Below are positions 29,470 to 41,000 of a stretch of DNA of 64,000 bases, one piece after another. The notes beneath the pieces are model-generated. The model had not been told where the DNA came from and did no database searches. It saw only the letters and a program-made list of their open reading frames with translations. The number at the start of each line of letters is the position of its first letter. The first letter of the stretch is position 1. Position numbers and translations under genes: made by a program. Source of the stretch: Arenicellales bacterium (GTDB lineage Bacteria > Pseudomonadota > Gammaproteobacteria > Arenicellales > JAJDZL01); NCBI GenBank assembly GCA_958295885.1, contig OY282380.1, positions 930,001-994,000 on the forward strand. Direction: 5' to 3'.

Positions 29470-30972
29470 ATGTCTGTAAAATTTAAAGCTAAACACCTGC
29501 GTTCTTCCAATTGCTCAAGCGGATATGTCATCGTTGGGATATATGACAACGATGATTTTACGTCTTCCGCGGGTGCAGTCAACAGCAAGGCGAATGGGCT
29601 GATTGAATTACTCTTAGCGAATGAGGATCTTGCCAAGTCCGTTGGCAGCACGATTCTGCTTCCCGTTGTTTCAGGAATCGACGCAAAAAGACTGTTCATA
29701 GTTCGATTGGGACCGAGAGACAAGTTCGATGCAACACAGTTCAACAAATCTATCGGAGGAGTTGCCGCACGACTGTCCTCACTTTCGGCGGACAGTGTTT
29801 CGTTTTTTATTGACGACATGAAGGTGCAAGACCGCGATTTGGCGTGGACGGCTCGCCGCACTGTTGAACTGATCAGTCAGCATCTTTACAAGTTCGATCA
29901 GCTGAAGAAAAAAAAGAACGGAGAATCGACGGCAAAGTGGAAAATCGAACTCGCTTCTGAATCTGAAGATCACATTGACAGCATACGCGATGGTATTCGA
30001 ATCGGCAAAGCGATCAGTAAAGGCGTGAAGTTTTCTCGAGACTTAGGGAACCTGCCAGGCAACATCTGCACTCCAACTTATCTGGCTGATGTGGCGAAAG
30101 GGTTAAGTGGGTACGACGGCATCACTGTTGAAGTGCTCGAAGAAGAGGATATGGAAGAATTGCGTATGGGAGCGCTGCTTTCCGTATCAAGAGGAAGTCG
30201 CGAGCCCGCAAAACTGATCATTGTCAAATACGATGGCGGACCTGCCGACGAAGCGCCCACGGTACTGGTTGGAAAAGGGCTGACCTTCGATGCGGGAGGC
30301 ATATCAATCAAACCTTCCGCAGCAATGGATGAAATGAAGTTTGACATGTGCGGGGCAGCTGGCGTGCTGGGTGCTCTGCTTGCGGCGGCAGCTTTAAAAT
30401 TGCCGATTAACGTGGTTGGGGCCATCGCCAGCAGCGAAAACCTGCCCGATGGAGCGGCGAACAAACCCGGTGACATCGTCAGGAGCATGGCTGGAACGAC
30501 AATCGAAATCTTGAACACGGACGCTGAAGGAAGACTCATCCTGTGTGACGCCCTGACTTATATTGGCAAATACAACCCGGCAGTGGTGATTGATGCGGCA
30601 ACGCTTACCGGTGCCTGTGTAATCGCACTCGGCCACTTTCCAACCGGCCTGTTCAGCAATGACGAATCTTTGGCGGAAGAACTGATCGCTGCGGGCAATA
30701 TGAGTGATGACCGCGTGTGGCCACTGCCAATATGGGAAGACTACCAGTCCATGCTGGACAGCAATTTTGCAGATGTCGCAAATATTGGCGGCAAGTATGG
30801 CGGCGCGATTACAGCCGCCTGTTTCCTGGCTCGTTTCACGAAAGATTATCGTTGGGCTCACCTGGATATTGCTGGAACCGCCTGGAAATCCGGAAAAGAA
30901 AAAGGCTCGACTGGCCGACCGGTAAGTCTGTTTGTACAATATCTGCTGGACCGGTGCAACAGTTCGACATAG
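29470..30972 (+). CDS. pepA: Leucyl aminopeptidase (PepA, M17)
   Basis: This is a cytosolic dizinc/manganese aminopeptidase of family M17; in E. coli it also binds DNA. The metal and catalytic motifs are intact: VGKGLTFDAGGISIKPS, MKFDMCGAAG and the signature NTDAEGRLILCD. A TTG at 29455 gives a longer frame, but the GAGG site (29457-29460) points to the ATG at 29470, giving 500 residues. The order lptF-pepA-holC-valS is conserved in gammaproteobacteria. Confidence 0.96.
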   Translation: MSVKFKAKHLRSSNCSSGYVIVGIYDNDDFTSSAGAVNSKANGLIELLLANEDLAKSVGSTILLPVVSGIDAKRLFIVRLGPRDKFDATQFNKSIGGVAARLSSLSADSVSFFIDDMKVQDRDLAWTARRTVELISQHLYKFDQLKKKKNGESTAKWKIELASESEDHIDSIRDGIRIGKAISKGVKFSRDLGNLPGNICTPTYLADVAKGLSGYDGITVEVLEEEDMEELRMGALLSVSRGSREPAKLIIVKYDGGPADEAPTVLVGKGLTFDAGGISIKPSAAMDEMKFDMCGAAGVLGALLAAAALKLPINVVGAIASSENLPDGAANKPGDIVRSMAGTTIEILNTDAEGRLILCDALTYIGKYNPAVVIDAATLTGACVIALGHFPTGLFSNDESLAEELIAAGNMSDDRVWPLPIWEDYQSMLDSNFADVANIGGKYGGAITAACFLARFTKDYRWAHLDIAGTAWKSGKEKGSTGRPVSLFVQYLLDRCNSST

Positions 30973-30991
30973 GCCATTGGCGGAGCGGTAA

Positions 30992-31444
30992 ATGACGACT
31001 CAAGTTGCTTTCTATCAGCTTAGATCGCGTCAGCCGAATGGAAAATTTCGTTTGGCCTGCCATATCGTAAATACAGCATTTCAGAAAGGTCACAATGTGT
31101 ACATTGCGGTAGACGATGAGTCTCAATGCACTTACTTCAATGAATTGCTCTGGACATTTTCACAAAACAGTTTTGTTCCTCACACCATTTATTCCGCAAA
31201 AAGGTCGATTGACACCGAGAAATTTCCGGTGATCGTAAGCTGCGTCAGACCGCCTCATATGTTTAATGATGTATTGGTTACGCTGCGCGACGAGGTCCCG
31301 GAATTTTTTCAGCAGTTTTCTCGAGTCGCTGAAGTGGTCGATGCGGATGAACGAGACATGCATAAAGCGAAACTGCGTTCAGAAACATATAGGTCGATAC
31401 TCGGTGCAGCGCCCGAATCTCATTTGATTTCAAGATCCGTCTGA
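30992..31444 (+). CDS. holC: DNA polymerase III subunit chi
   Basis: This small clamp-loader accessory protein links the polymerase III holoenzyme to single-strand binding protein. It is 150 residues. The family features VAFYQLRSRQPNGKFRLACHI-type N-terminus (first 25 residues) and the late VVDADERDMHKAKLR helix are seen. A GGAG site precedes the ATG, 19 bases after pepA. Confidence 0.92.
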   Translation: MTTQVAFYQLRSRQPNGKFRLACHIVNTAFQKGHNVYIAVDDESQCTYFNELLWTFSQNSFVPHTIYSAKRSIDTEKFPVIVSCVRPPHMFNDVLVTLRDEVPEFFQQFSRVAEVVDADERDMHKAKLRSETYRSILGAAPESHLISRSV

Positions 31445-31483
31445 TGTTTTGAATCTCAACTTTAATCAACCGAAGATCTCTCC

Positions 31484-34288
31484 ATGAACAATGCAACGCT
31501 TTCCAGTGCTTTTGATCCTCATTCACTGGAACAAAAAATTTATCAGCTTTGGGAGGATCGCGGCTATTTTGCTCCAGGGGGAGCTGGCGCACCTTACTGC
31601 ATCATGATTCCACCACCCAACGTGACTGGAAGCCTGCACATGGGCCATGCATTCCAGAACACGCTGATGGATGCACTGATCCGCTATCATCGCATGAAAG
31701 GTCGGAATACTCTCTGGCAGGTTGGAACCGACCACGCGGGCATCGCAACTCAGATGGTGGTGGAGCGTCTGCTCCATATGGAAGGCAAGACTAGAAATGA
31801 TCTAGGGCGAAAACAGTTCATTGATCGAGTCTGGGACTGGAAAGCCAATTCAGGTGGAACGATTACGAATCAGCTTCGCAGATTGGGGGCTTCCTTAGAC
31901 TGGTCGCGCGAACGGTTTACGATGGATGACGAACTGTCAGCGGCTGTGCAGGAAGTCTTTGTACAGCTCTATGGGGAAGGTTTGATTTATCGCGGCAAGC
32001 GGCTTGTCAACTGGGACCCGGTGCTGATGACTGCGATTTCTGACTTGGAAGTCATCTCGGAGGAAGAAGATGGTTCACTGTGGCATTTCCGATATCCGAT
32101 TGCTGATTGTGATGAACATGTGGTCATAGCCACCACTCGACCCGAAACCATGCTGGGCGATACCGCAGTGGCAGTGCATCCAGAAGACAACAGATACTCG
32201 CACTTGGTCGGAAAAACAGTGCATCTGCCTTTAGTCGGACGAAAGATTCCAATTATTGCCGATAACTACGTCGATCCCGAATTCGGTTCTGGATGCGTAA
32301 AGATTACGCCTGCTCACGATTTCAACGACTATGTGGTTGGAAAGCGCAACAACCTCGATGTCATTAATGTGATGACATCAAAAGCTGAAATTGAGCTGCC
32401 GGACAGTGCCTATCATGGTCTTGACCGAACAGCTGCGCGTAGCAAAATACTTGAAGATTTAGAGATGCTGGGGTTGATCGAAAAAGTCGAAAGCCACAAG
32501 TACATGGTGCCTCGCGGAGATCGAACGGGTCAAATTATTGAGCCCTTTCTGACCGATCAGTGGTTCGTCCGTATGAAACCTTTAGCTGAACCGTCGATCG
32601 AAGCGGTTCAAAACGGGACGATAAAATTCGTACCTAAAAACTGGGAACGAACGTATTTTGACTGGATGGAGAATATTGAGGATTGGTGCATCTCCCGACA
32701 AATCTGGTGGGGGCATAGAATTCCAGCCTGGTATGACGAAGAAGGAAATGTTTTCGTCGCAAGCTCAGAGGAAGAAGCGACACAGCAGGCGAAAGAGTTT
32801 TGGAACGGAAGGAATGTTCGCTTAAGGCAGGACGAGGATGTACTGGATACCTGGTTTTCTTCGGCTCTCTGGCCATTTTCAACGCTCGGCTGGCCTAAAC
32901 AGACTGACGAGCTGGCTACGTTCTATCCGACCAATGTCCTAGTCACAGGATTTGACATCATATTCTTCTGGGTTGCGCGGATGATCATGTTTGGATTGAA
33001 ATTTGCAGAGGACATCCCATTTCACGAAGTGTACATTCACGGCTTGGTTCGAGACTCGGAAGGTCAGAAAATGTCCAAGTCGAAAGGCAATATCCTTGAC
33101 CCTCTCGATCTGATCGACGGCATCGATCTTGAAAACCTCCTTAAAAAACGGACAACCGGCCTGATGCAGCCTGAACTTGCGCCGAAAATCGAATTGGCGA
33201 CTCGACAGCAGTTCCCGGATGGGATAGGCGCCTACGGAACTGACGCTTTAAGATTTACGTTTGCTCGACTCGCGACGCAAGGCAGAGACATTCGTTTCGA
33301 TCTGGGAACCATTGACGGATATCGAAAGTTTTGCAATAAATTATGGAATGCAGCGCGTTTTGTAATGATGAATACGCAACAGGCGGACATTTGCGACTTA
33401 AGTGATCATCAACCCCGGACCACTGCTGAAAAATGGATTCTTTCGGAGCTGCATGCCGCAACGGAGGAAATCGAAAAGGCAATTTCAGTTTATCGTTTCG
33501 ATCTGGCTTCAAAACAGCTGTATGAGTTTATCTGGAACGAGTATTGTGCGTGGTTTATTGAAATTTCAAAAATCATGCTCAGACAAGATTCGCTGAATCC
33601 TGACATCGCCCGTTCGCTGCGTAAGTCTCTGCTGTTCGTGCTGGATGCTTCGGTCCGACTGCTGCATCCGTTCATGCCTTTTATCACCGAAGAGATCTGG
33701 CAGCGAATTCACTCCGAAAATCATGAACGATCCATTATGTTCGAGGCTTATGCAGCTGGTTCGAGTTTGACGGCAGATGCCGAATCATCGAAACAAGTCA
33801 ACTGGCTGAAGTCCGTTGTAACCGCAATTCGGAATCTGCGCAGTGAAATGAACATAAAACCTGGGCGTCGAGCATCTGCTTTTTTTGAAAACGCATCCGA
33901 CCTGGACCTCAAATTTCTGGGACAGCACGAATGGCTGGTTCGGGAGCTGGCAAAACTGAAGTCATTTGAAAAGCTGGATTCATCAATCAAGAAGACTGAT
34001 GCTTCCTCTACCACTTTCACGGCGCTTGTAGGTGACATGCGAATTTTACTTGCGGCGGATGATCTGGGAGATGTTGAAGAACGAACCAAACGACTCGAAA
34101 AAGAAATTGCAAACACAATGACTGCGATTAAGAAATCGGAATTGAAGCTGAGCAATCAGCAGTTTTTGACGCGTGCACCTGTAAAAATTGTGGAAAAAGA
34201 GCAGGTTCGCCTATCTGCTCTTCAAAAATCTCTATCTGAGATTCAAGCTCAGCGTGAAAAACTGAATCGGCTGCTAACGGCATCTTGA
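31484..34288 (+). CDS. valS: Valyl-tRNA synthetase
   Basis: This is a class I aminoacyl-tRNA synthetase that charges tRNA-Val and edits Thr-tRNA. It is 934 residues. The HIGH-type motif is in [15 protein letters not shown] (about residues 43-57) and the KMSKS loop in [14 protein letters not shown] (about 526-539). The editing domain lies between them ([17 protein letters not shown]). The C-terminal 70 residues form the expected coiled coil. Confidence 0.98.
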   Translation: MNNATLSSAFDPHSLEQKIYQLWEDRGYFAPGGAGAPYCIMIPPPNVTGSLHMGHAFQNTLMDALIRYHRMKGRNTLWQVGTDHAGIATQMVVERLLHMEGKTRNDLGRKQFIDRVWDWKANSGGTITNQLRRLGASLDWSRERFTMDDELSAAVQEVFVQLYGEGLIYRGKRLVNWDPVLMTAISDLEVISEEEDGSLWHFRYPIADCDEHVVIATTRPETMLGDTAVAVHPEDNRYSHLVGKTVHLPLVGRKIPIIADNYVDPEFGSGCVKITPAHDFNDYVVGKRNNLDVINVMTSKAEIELPDSAYHGLDRTAARSKILEDLEMLGLIEKVESHKYMVPRGDRTGQIIEPFLTDQWFVRMKPLAEPSIEAVQNGTIKFVPKNWERTYFDWMENIEDWCISRQIWWGHRIPAWYDEEGNVFVASSEEEATQQAKEFWNGRNVRLRQDEDVLDTWFSSALWPFSTLGWPKQTDELATFYPTNVLVTGFDIIFFWVARMIMFGLKFAEDIPFHEVYIHGLVRDSEGQKMSKSKGNILDPLDLIDGIDLENLLKKRTTGLMQPELAPKIELATRQQFPDGIGAYGTDALRFTFARLATQGRDIRFDLGTIDGYRKFCNKLWNAARFVMMNTQQADICDLSDHQPRTTAEKWILSELHAATEEIEKAISVYRFDLASKQLYEFIWNEYCAWFIEISKIMLRQDSLNPDIARSLRKSLLFVLDASVRLLHPFMPFITEEIWQRIHSENHERSIMFEAYAAGSSLTADAESSKQVNWLKSVVTAIRNLRSEMNIKPGRRASAFFENASDLDLKFLGQHEWLVRELAKLKSFEKLDSSIKKTDASSTTFTALVGDMRILLAADDLGDVEERTKRLEKEIANTMTAIKKSELKLSNQQFLTRAPVKIVEKEQVRLSALQKSLSEIQAQREKLNRLLTAS

Positions 34289-34404
34289 CAAAGAATAGTC
34301 ACTCTGTTCAAGCGCATGCTCATTCAATCCGGTTTGGCTGGCTGTGTCACCTTTCAGAACAGCACCAATTCAGCAATGCCATTCATAACCCTTAGACACA
34401 AATC

Positions 34405-35493
34405 ATGAAAGAGACGATGAAAGCCGTGGTTCTCACTGGACACGGCGGATTGGACAAACTGAAATTCCGCGGTGACTGGCCAAAGCCTGCCGTCCGCTCC
34501 AATGAAGTCCTCATCCGCGTTCAAGCCTGCGGCCTGAACAATACTGACGTCAATACCCGCACCGCCTGGTATTCAAGAAGCGTCGAGGGGGCCACCCGTG
34601 AAGATGCATCGGACGCTGCAGATGAAAAGGATGCTGCTTGGGGTGGTTCGGTCCTCACATTTCCTCGCATCCAAGGTGCCGACGCCGTGGGAATCGTTGC
34701 TGACGCAGGACCCAACGTTGATCCTTCAATGTTGGGAGCAAGGGTGATGATCGATGGTTGGTTACGCGACTGGAATGACCCAATGAACCTGGATAAGTGC
34801 GGTTATTTCGGAAGTGAATGCAATGGTGGATTCGCTGAGTTTGCAACCGTTGACCATAGAAATGTTCATCCTGTCAAAAGTGCGCTATCAAGCGCAGAAC
34901 TTGCAACTTTCTCCACTTCTTACAACACCGCCGAAAATATGCTAAGCCGCGCGAATGTAACGGAAGATGATACAGTTTTAGTGACAGGAGCATCGGGAGG
35001 CGTTGGTTCAGCATTGATTCAGCTGGCGCGTCGCCGCGGTGCACGCGTCGTCGCAATGTGCAGTGCAGGCAAAGCCGAACAAGTTGCTGCAATCTCTCCA
35101 GATGCAGTGATTCCCCGCACGTCTGCCAACATTCAGGCAGAACTTCTTGAAGCAGCTGATATTGAAACTGTGACTGTGGTTGCCGATATAGTTGGAGGAC
35201 CTAGTTTCCCAAATCTGATCAAAGTATTGGCTCGCGGTGGCCGGTATACTTGTGCGGGAGCGATCGCCGGGCCGACCGTAAACTTGGACCTGCGTGACCT
35301 ATACCTTCGCGACCTGAGCTTCTATGGCTGTACTGTTCCTGCTTTAAACAACTTTGCGAATGTCGTCCGCTATGTCGAACAAGCTGAAATTCAGCCGCTG
35401 TTAGCCGCTGTATTTCCGCTTGAGCGGCTGCACGAAGCGCAGAAGCTTTTCGTTGCGAAAAAACACGTCGGCAATATTGTCGTTGAAATCTGA
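34405..35493 (+). CDS. MDR-family alcohol dehydrogenase / quinone reductase-like
   Basis: This is a 362-residue medium-chain dehydrogenase/reductase. The N-terminal GroES-like domain has the NNTDVNTR catalytic-domain segment. The Rossmann domain begins at VLVTGASGGVGSALIQLARRRG (about residues 192-213). An acidic, alanine-rich insertion occupies about residues 60-78. The substrate is unknown. It does not overlap its neighbours and ends 26 bases from the convergent methyltransferase gene. Confidence 0.85.
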   Translation: MKETMKAVVLTGHGGLDKLKFRGDWPKPAVRSNEVLIRVQACGLNNTDVNTRTAWYSRSVEGATREDASDAADEKDAAWGGSVLTFPRIQGADAVGIVADAGPNVDPSMLGARVMIDGWLRDWNDPMNLDKCGYFGSECNGGFAEFATVDHRNVHPVKSALSSAELATFSTSYNTAENMLSRANVTEDDTVLVTGASGGVGSALIQLARRRGARVVAMCSAGKAEQVAAISPDAVIPRTSANIQAELLEAADIETVTVVADIVGGPSFPNLIKVLARGGRYTCAGAIAGPTVNLDLRDLYLRDLSFYGCTVPALNNFANVVRYVEQAEIQPLLAAVFPLERLHEAQKLFVAKKHVGNIVVEI

Positions 35494-35519
35494 GGAAGTC
35501 GGCTCACGACTGCTGGGAA

Positions 35520-36287
35520 TCAGGGTTTACGCCCTCTAAAGTTTGTCGGGCGCAGTTCACCGGCGTCAACTGCCTTCATTTTCAACGTTGAACTGCGTAA
35601 TCTCGCGTTTGCCATTTCCTCGCCAAACAATTCAGCGAAACGGCCTTGATTGTTTCCGCTCACTGTTGCAATTTCATCACGAACAGCTCGCTTGTACCAC
35701 TGATTTCGATCAGTCATGCGCACTGATTCAAAACCAGTTTCAATTAAAAGTTCCTCCATTTCAGAACTCGTCCAGAAGTAAAAATCCACCTTTGCAAAAT
35801 CAAGCCATTCCTTGACTCGCTCGGACTGGCCGGCGCCGTCACTGCCCAGCCAGTCACCTCCAACCAGAATGCCTCCTGAACGAAGAATGCGAAATATATC
35901 TTGGTAAATTTTCCGTTTATCCTCAATGTGAACTATCACATCCCTCGTGAAAACAACCTCAAACGATCCGTCACAGAATTCAAGCCGCCCCGGTGTCGCC
36001 AGCCTGTACTCAATCTGCTCAGATGAATATCCGATGAGCTCCGCATCTTTTGCCGCGCGGGTTATCAATTGATCTTCTACATCAATTCCGACGACCTTGC
36101 TCGCTCCATACTGACTGACCAACAATCGATCAATGCCACCGATTCCGCATCCTAAATCCAAGACTCTTTTGCCGCGAACATCAGTACCCTGCAGCACCTG
36201 TTGAATTTCTGCCGGCCCTCCTGGAGATAGAAAACCCTCTCCCCACAGCCATTCCAGACCCCTTACAAACTGATCACTATACGACAT
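35520..36287 (-). CDS. SAM-dependent methyltransferase, phosphoethanolamine N-methyltransferase-like
   Basis: This is a 255-residue class I methyltransferase. The SAM-binding motif I is VLDLGCGIGGIDRLL (about residues 41-55), with the acidic post-I motif VVGIDVEDQ. VFTRDVIVHIEDK and ILRSGGILVGGDWLG resemble the PEAMT family that methylates phosphoethanolamine towards phosphocholine. Other small-amine acceptors are equally possible. Its position near sarcosine-catabolism genes hints at methylated-amine metabolism, but this is only inference. Confidence 0.8.
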   Translation of the reverse strand: MSYSDQFVRGLEWLWGEGFLSPGGPAEIQQVLQGTDVRGKRVLDLGCGIGGIDRLLVSQYGASKVVGIDVEDQLITRAAKDAELIGYSSEQIEYRLATPGRLEFCDGSFEVVFTRDVIVHIEDKRKIYQDIFRILRSGGILVGGDWLGSDGAGQSERVKEWLDFAKVDFYFWTSSEMEELLIETGFESVRMTDRNQWYKRAVRDEIATVSGNNQGRFAELFGEEMANARLRSSTLKMKAVDAGELRPTNFRGRKP

Positions 36288-36520
36288 TCCAACTGCTCAA
36301 CTGGATTGATGAATCTGAATGAATTTTGTTCAGTGACTGCACGCCAGCTCAGAGATGCCCGAAACCTGGTGCTGGAGCTTACGATATTTTTCGATAGTTC
36401 TGGTTCGCCACCGCTTGTTCATATATTATACTCAACGAACTTGGCAGCTGAACCGGTATGCTTCTGCGCGTCTTTCACGAATATAAGTCCATCCCATTGA
36501 ATACTTAAAGGAGAAGAATT

Positions 36521-37414
36521 TTGGAGACCGGAAAGTTAGAACAGCGCATGAAAGCTGGAGATTTTATACTAACCTGTGAACTTACCCCTCCAAAAGGTAT
36601 TGATCTAACAACACTATTTGCAAAAGCGGATCTGTTGCGCGACAAAATTGACGCGTTCAATCTGACAGAATCTCATTCGGCAAGAATGGCAATGGATCCA
36701 GTTGCCGTCGGTCATCTGCTGTTAGACCGAGGAATTGAGCCGATTGTTCAAATGACATCGCGCGATAAGAACCGAATTGCTATTCAATCCTCAATGTTGG
36801 GAGCGGCGGCTCTCGGCATCCGAAATTTAGTGTTCATGGGAGGTGACCCTCCAAAGAATGGAGATCATCCGGACGCAAAACCAGTATTTGACCTCTTTGC
36901 CTCACAGCTGCTTGACGCCGCGGATGCATTGAGATCAGGTACTGACTACATGGGCATTGCTCTGTCGGGGACACCCGAATTTTTTGTCGGTTCCGTTGTA
37001 AATCCCGGGTCTCCCAACCCAAAGGTGGAAATTGAAAACATGCATCGCAAAATTGACGCGGGAGCAGCGTTTCTGCAGACGCAAGCTGTCTATGACGTCA
37101 CTCAGTTTTCCAAGTTTATGAAAATGGCGGGTTCCGTCAGCGTTCCCGTTTTGGCGGGATTGATTCCAATTAAATCCGTGAAAATGGCTCAGTACATGAA
37201 CAAACGAGTGCCAGGCATCAATGTGCCAGATTACTACATTGACAAAATTGCCGCACATGGTAAAGATAAGGAACGAGTCATTGAAACGAGCCATCGGATT
37301 TCAACTGAAATTGCAAAAAGCCTGAGGCAGGAAGCAAGCGGAATTCATATCATGGCCATTGGATGGGAAGATAAAATTCCCACTATTTTGAACGAAGCCG
37401 GCATTACCCGGTGA
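36521..37414 (+). CDS. MetF-like methylenetetrahydrofolate reductase
   Basis: This is a 297-residue TIM-barrel flavoprotein of the MTHFR family. TCELTPPKGID holds the catalytic glutamate, and NLTESHSARM and GIRNLVFMGGDPP are further active-site strands. A TTG start at 36521 is chosen because AAAGGAGA lies at 36507-36514; no ATG fits. It runs convergently towards the sarcosine oxidase operon, which makes methylene-THF. It may therefore reduce that product to methyl-THF, or the reverse. It is not adjacent to other methionine genes. Confidence 0.87.
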   Translation: METGKLEQRMKAGDFILTCELTPPKGIDLTTLFAKADLLRDKIDAFNLTESHSARMAMDPVAVGHLLLDRGIEPIVQMTSRDKNRIAIQSSMLGAAALGIRNLVFMGGDPPKNGDHPDAKPVFDLFASQLLDAADALRSGTDYMGIALSGTPEFFVGSVVNPGSPNPKVEIENMHRKIDAGAAFLQTQAVYDVTQFSKFMKMAGSVSVPVLAGLIPIKSVKMAQYMNKRVPGINVPDYYIDKIAAHGKDKERVIETSHRISTEIAKSLRQEASGIHIMAIGWEDKIPTILNEAGITR

Positions 37415-37468
37415 GGTACAGCCTAAAGATAAGGCATTGAGTATGGCAATTCTGCACGTTATGAACGT

Positions 37469-38068
37469 TCAGAGCTGAAATTCCGCTTGCTGTGCAACGT
37501 CATTCAGCCAATTCCACAGATATTCTGCAAAACTTCGCTTCACTATTAAATCAATGGTTTGAACGTCTGATTCGTGTTTCAGTACGGTGACTGGAACACG
37601 GGCCATGACTGTTTGGACACAGTCTCCCACCGAAAAAACACTTGGATGCAAGTCATAGCTGATTCCACGACTCAGCAAATCTGCCGCTTTTGGTCCGGTT
37701 ACCCGAATGACCGTCTGAGCATTGGTTACATCCACCCACGTCGCAAATCGTTTCGACACAACCTCAACGAGCTTTCCCATCACTTCATGCGAAATGAACA
37801 GCTGTGACAGAACCAGCCACTCATCAGGTCCTAGCCACGCTACTAAAACATCGTTCGAAATAATAAAAGTGTTCGGAGCAGCTGGCACATCAGAACCGAA
37901 CGATTTTCGAAACTTCGTCTTGGTTTTCTCATCATCCCGCTGAAGCCGAATGATGCAATGACAAAGCTTGGACAGCTCTTCTAAGGTGACGCCGTCAAAC
38001 TCAGCTCTGGGCATTTCTTCTCCGCCAAGGGGAGCGAGCGGAGAAACCATTGGGATTCGGCTAGACAT
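37469..38068 (-). CDS. soxG: Sarcosine oxidase gamma subunit
   Basis: This is the small non-flavin subunit of heterotetrameric sarcosine oxidase. I start at MSSRIPMVSPLAP (38068), where the ATG overlaps the soxA stop by eight bases, giving 199 residues. An upstream in-frame ATG at 38092 is possible but lies deep in soxA. The motif WLGPDEWLVLS and the VTGPKAADLLSRG segment are typical. It is last in the glyA-soxBDAG operon. Confidence 0.92.
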   Translation of the reverse strand: MSSRIPMVSPLAPLGGEEMPRAEFDGVTLEELSKLCHCIIRLQRDDEKTKTKFRKSFGSDVPAAPNTFIISNDVLVAWLGPDEWLVLSQLFISHEVMGKLVEVVSKRFATWVDVTNAQTVIRVTGPKAADLLSRGISYDLHPSVFSVGDCVQTVMARVPVTVLKHESDVQTIDLIVKRSFAEYLWNWLNDVAQQAEFQL

Positions 38069-41000
38069 TCTGTCGTTCTCCCGTCGCATCATAAAACACA
38101 GGACTGGTTATCTCCACTTCCTCGGAATCGCCACCCAGTAAAACGGCAAATATTTTCTGCCCCTTTCTGGAGTGCCCGCCTCTGACAACAGCAAGTGCGA
38201 TGGACCGCCCCAGCGCTGCACTCCAGTAACTTGACGTAACGTGGCCGATCATCGGAACGGGAGGATCATCCTTGGGTTCTTCCACCAGCTGGGCTCCTTC
38301 GGGCAAAACCAAGTTTGGATCGTCGGTCAGCAATCCTACGAACTGCTTCCGATCTCCTCGGGCACAGTCAGAACGGGACAAAGAGCGTTTGCCTAAACAA
38401 TCTTTATTCTTCGATACGATCCATTTCATTCCCATATCGAACGGAGTCATAGAGCCATCGGTATCCTGCCCGACAATGATGAATCCTTTTTCAGCACGAA
38501 GCACGTGCATCGCTTCGGTGCCGTACGGTGTGATGCCAAATTCATATCCGGCATCAATGACCTTCTGCCAAACATAAAGACCGTATGCTGCCGGGACGTT
38601 GATTTCATAACTGAGTTCGCCCGTAAAGCTAATTCTAAACACTATTGCCTTGACACCTGCCACCGAACAGTTTCTGAATGTCATGAATGGAAATTCATCG
38701 TTGGATGCTTTGAGCCTAGGAGCAAGCTTTTGAAGAACGGCCCGCGATTTTGGGCCTGCAATCGAAATCACCGCCCATTGTTCAGTAACTGACGTGAAGT
38801 ACACCTTCATCCATGGCCACTCGGTCTGGCGCCATTGTTCCATCCACAAAAGTACGTGGGCAGCGCCACCTGTAGTGGTTGTCATGTGATAGTGATCATC
38901 GGCAAATTTTGCGGTTACGCCATCGTCCATTATCATGCCATCTTCACTCAGCATAAGTCCATAACGACAGGTGCCAGCCGCCAGATTCGACCAAGAGTTG
39001 GTGTAGACATAATTCAAGAACTCAGCAGCATCTGGGCCAAAGATATCAATTTTGCCAAGCGTGGAGGCATCAAGAACCGCGACTTTCTGGCGCGCATGCA
39101 GGCACTCTCGATCAACTGCATCCTGCATTGATTCACCTTTATGTGGATAATACCAGGGGCGCTTCCACTGACCCACATTTTCAAACAGAGCATCGTGCTC
39201 AGCATGCCACGCATGCATCGGGGTTTTTCGAACGGGATCAAAAAACTCCGGACCAATTTCTCGCCCTGCCAATGCTCCGAAAGTAATGGGAGTGTACGGA
39301 GGGCGAAAGGTAGTCGTGCCTGTTTCAGCCAAATCTTGGTCCAATGCCTGGGCAAGAATTGCCATACCGTTGATATTGCCCAATTTACCTTGGTCTGTAC
39401 CAAATCCCAGAAGCGTGTATCGCTTAACGTGTTCGATTGAACGATAGCCTTCAGCCGCTGCGAGAAAGATATCTTCCGCAGTTGTGTCATTCTGAAAGTC
39501 GACAAATCGTTTTGTTCCAAGTCTCGACTCTTCACACGGAACCAGCCAGATCGGCTGAATTTCATAATCAGCATGCTCTTCGATTGCGATGGGTTTCAAG
39601 TCGACTCTTTTGGAAGTGGCACAGCCGGCGGCAGCGGCTGCCGTTTCACCGGCCTGAAAGCCCTCTTCAATCGCCAAGTCAATTCTAAACTGCGCATTGG
39701 CGGCACCTGCGCATGCTTCCTGCTGTACAGACTCTCCTGGAATAAAGCAGGCTTTGGTCTGATCAAAAGTGGGTTTGGCGCCAGACTGGGCATGCAGGTG
39801 AATTGCCGGACTCCATCCTCCAGATACCGCCAGCAAATCGCAGTCCTGCGCAGACACAGAATCATTTTGAATCTGCAAGTCCTGTGACAGGCGCGCAATC
39901 TCTACGGACTGCAGTCTGTTTCGACCTTTTGAATTAATCACAGCAGCACCTGTGATGACGGTTACACCTCGACTCTCCAACTGCATCTGCAGCTCACCGG
40001 GACCTCTTGGACGAACATCCACAACAGCTTTCAATTCAATATTCGCTTCCAATATGTCAAATGCAGCCTGATAAGCAGAATTGTTGTTCGTGAATACGAC
40101 TGCGGATGATCCAGGCTTGACTCCGAATCGATGAATGTACTCCGATACCGCGGATGCAAGCATTACCCCTGGAACATCATTATTCTTAAACACAATCGGA
40201 CGTTCGATTGCACCGGTGGCCAAAACCACCTGTTTCGCGCGAACTTTCCAGATTCTCTCGCGCACGCAATTGGGAGCCGGTTCCGGCAGATGATCCGTCA
40301 CCCTCTCGTTGATCAAGAGAAAATTGCTATCGTAAAAGCCCGCTGCGGTACTTCGAGTCAAGATTTGCACTTGGGATGATTCCGTCAGTGAAGACGCGAT
40401 GTCATCCACCCACGACTGAGCAGCAGGCGAAGAACTTCTGAGGAGTCCGCCACCCAGCTCATTTTTCTCATCTGCAATGATGACCCGAGCTCCGCGTCGT
40501 GAAGCGCTGTAGGCTGCAGACAACCCGGCAGGACCACCTCCCACAATCAGAACATCACACCATGCGTTAATTTTCTCGTAGCGGTTCGGGTCTCGGTTCA
40601 GCTCGTCATTCGTTTCAATCCCAGCAACACCGAATCCAGCGGCTTTACGGATGAATTTTTCGTAGAACTTCCACCCACCACTGGGGGAAATGAAGGTCTT
40701 GTAGTAAAAACCGGCTGGAAACAATGGTGCGGTCCAGTTAGAAATATAACCAACATCGTATTTCAACTGAGGCCAGCAGTTCACGCTCGAAGCAGCCAGA
40801 CCCTCATAAATTTCAGTTTGGGTAGCACGCAGGTTGGGAGTTGTCTGTTCGCCGCGGTCGATCTGCAAAATCGCATTCGGCTCCTCAGGACCACTGCCTA
40901 CAATCCCTCTCGGTCGGTGATATTTGAAGCTTCGCGCTACCAGACTCACTCCATTGGCAAGTAAAGCCGAGGCAACCGTGTCACCTTCAAAACCTTCGTA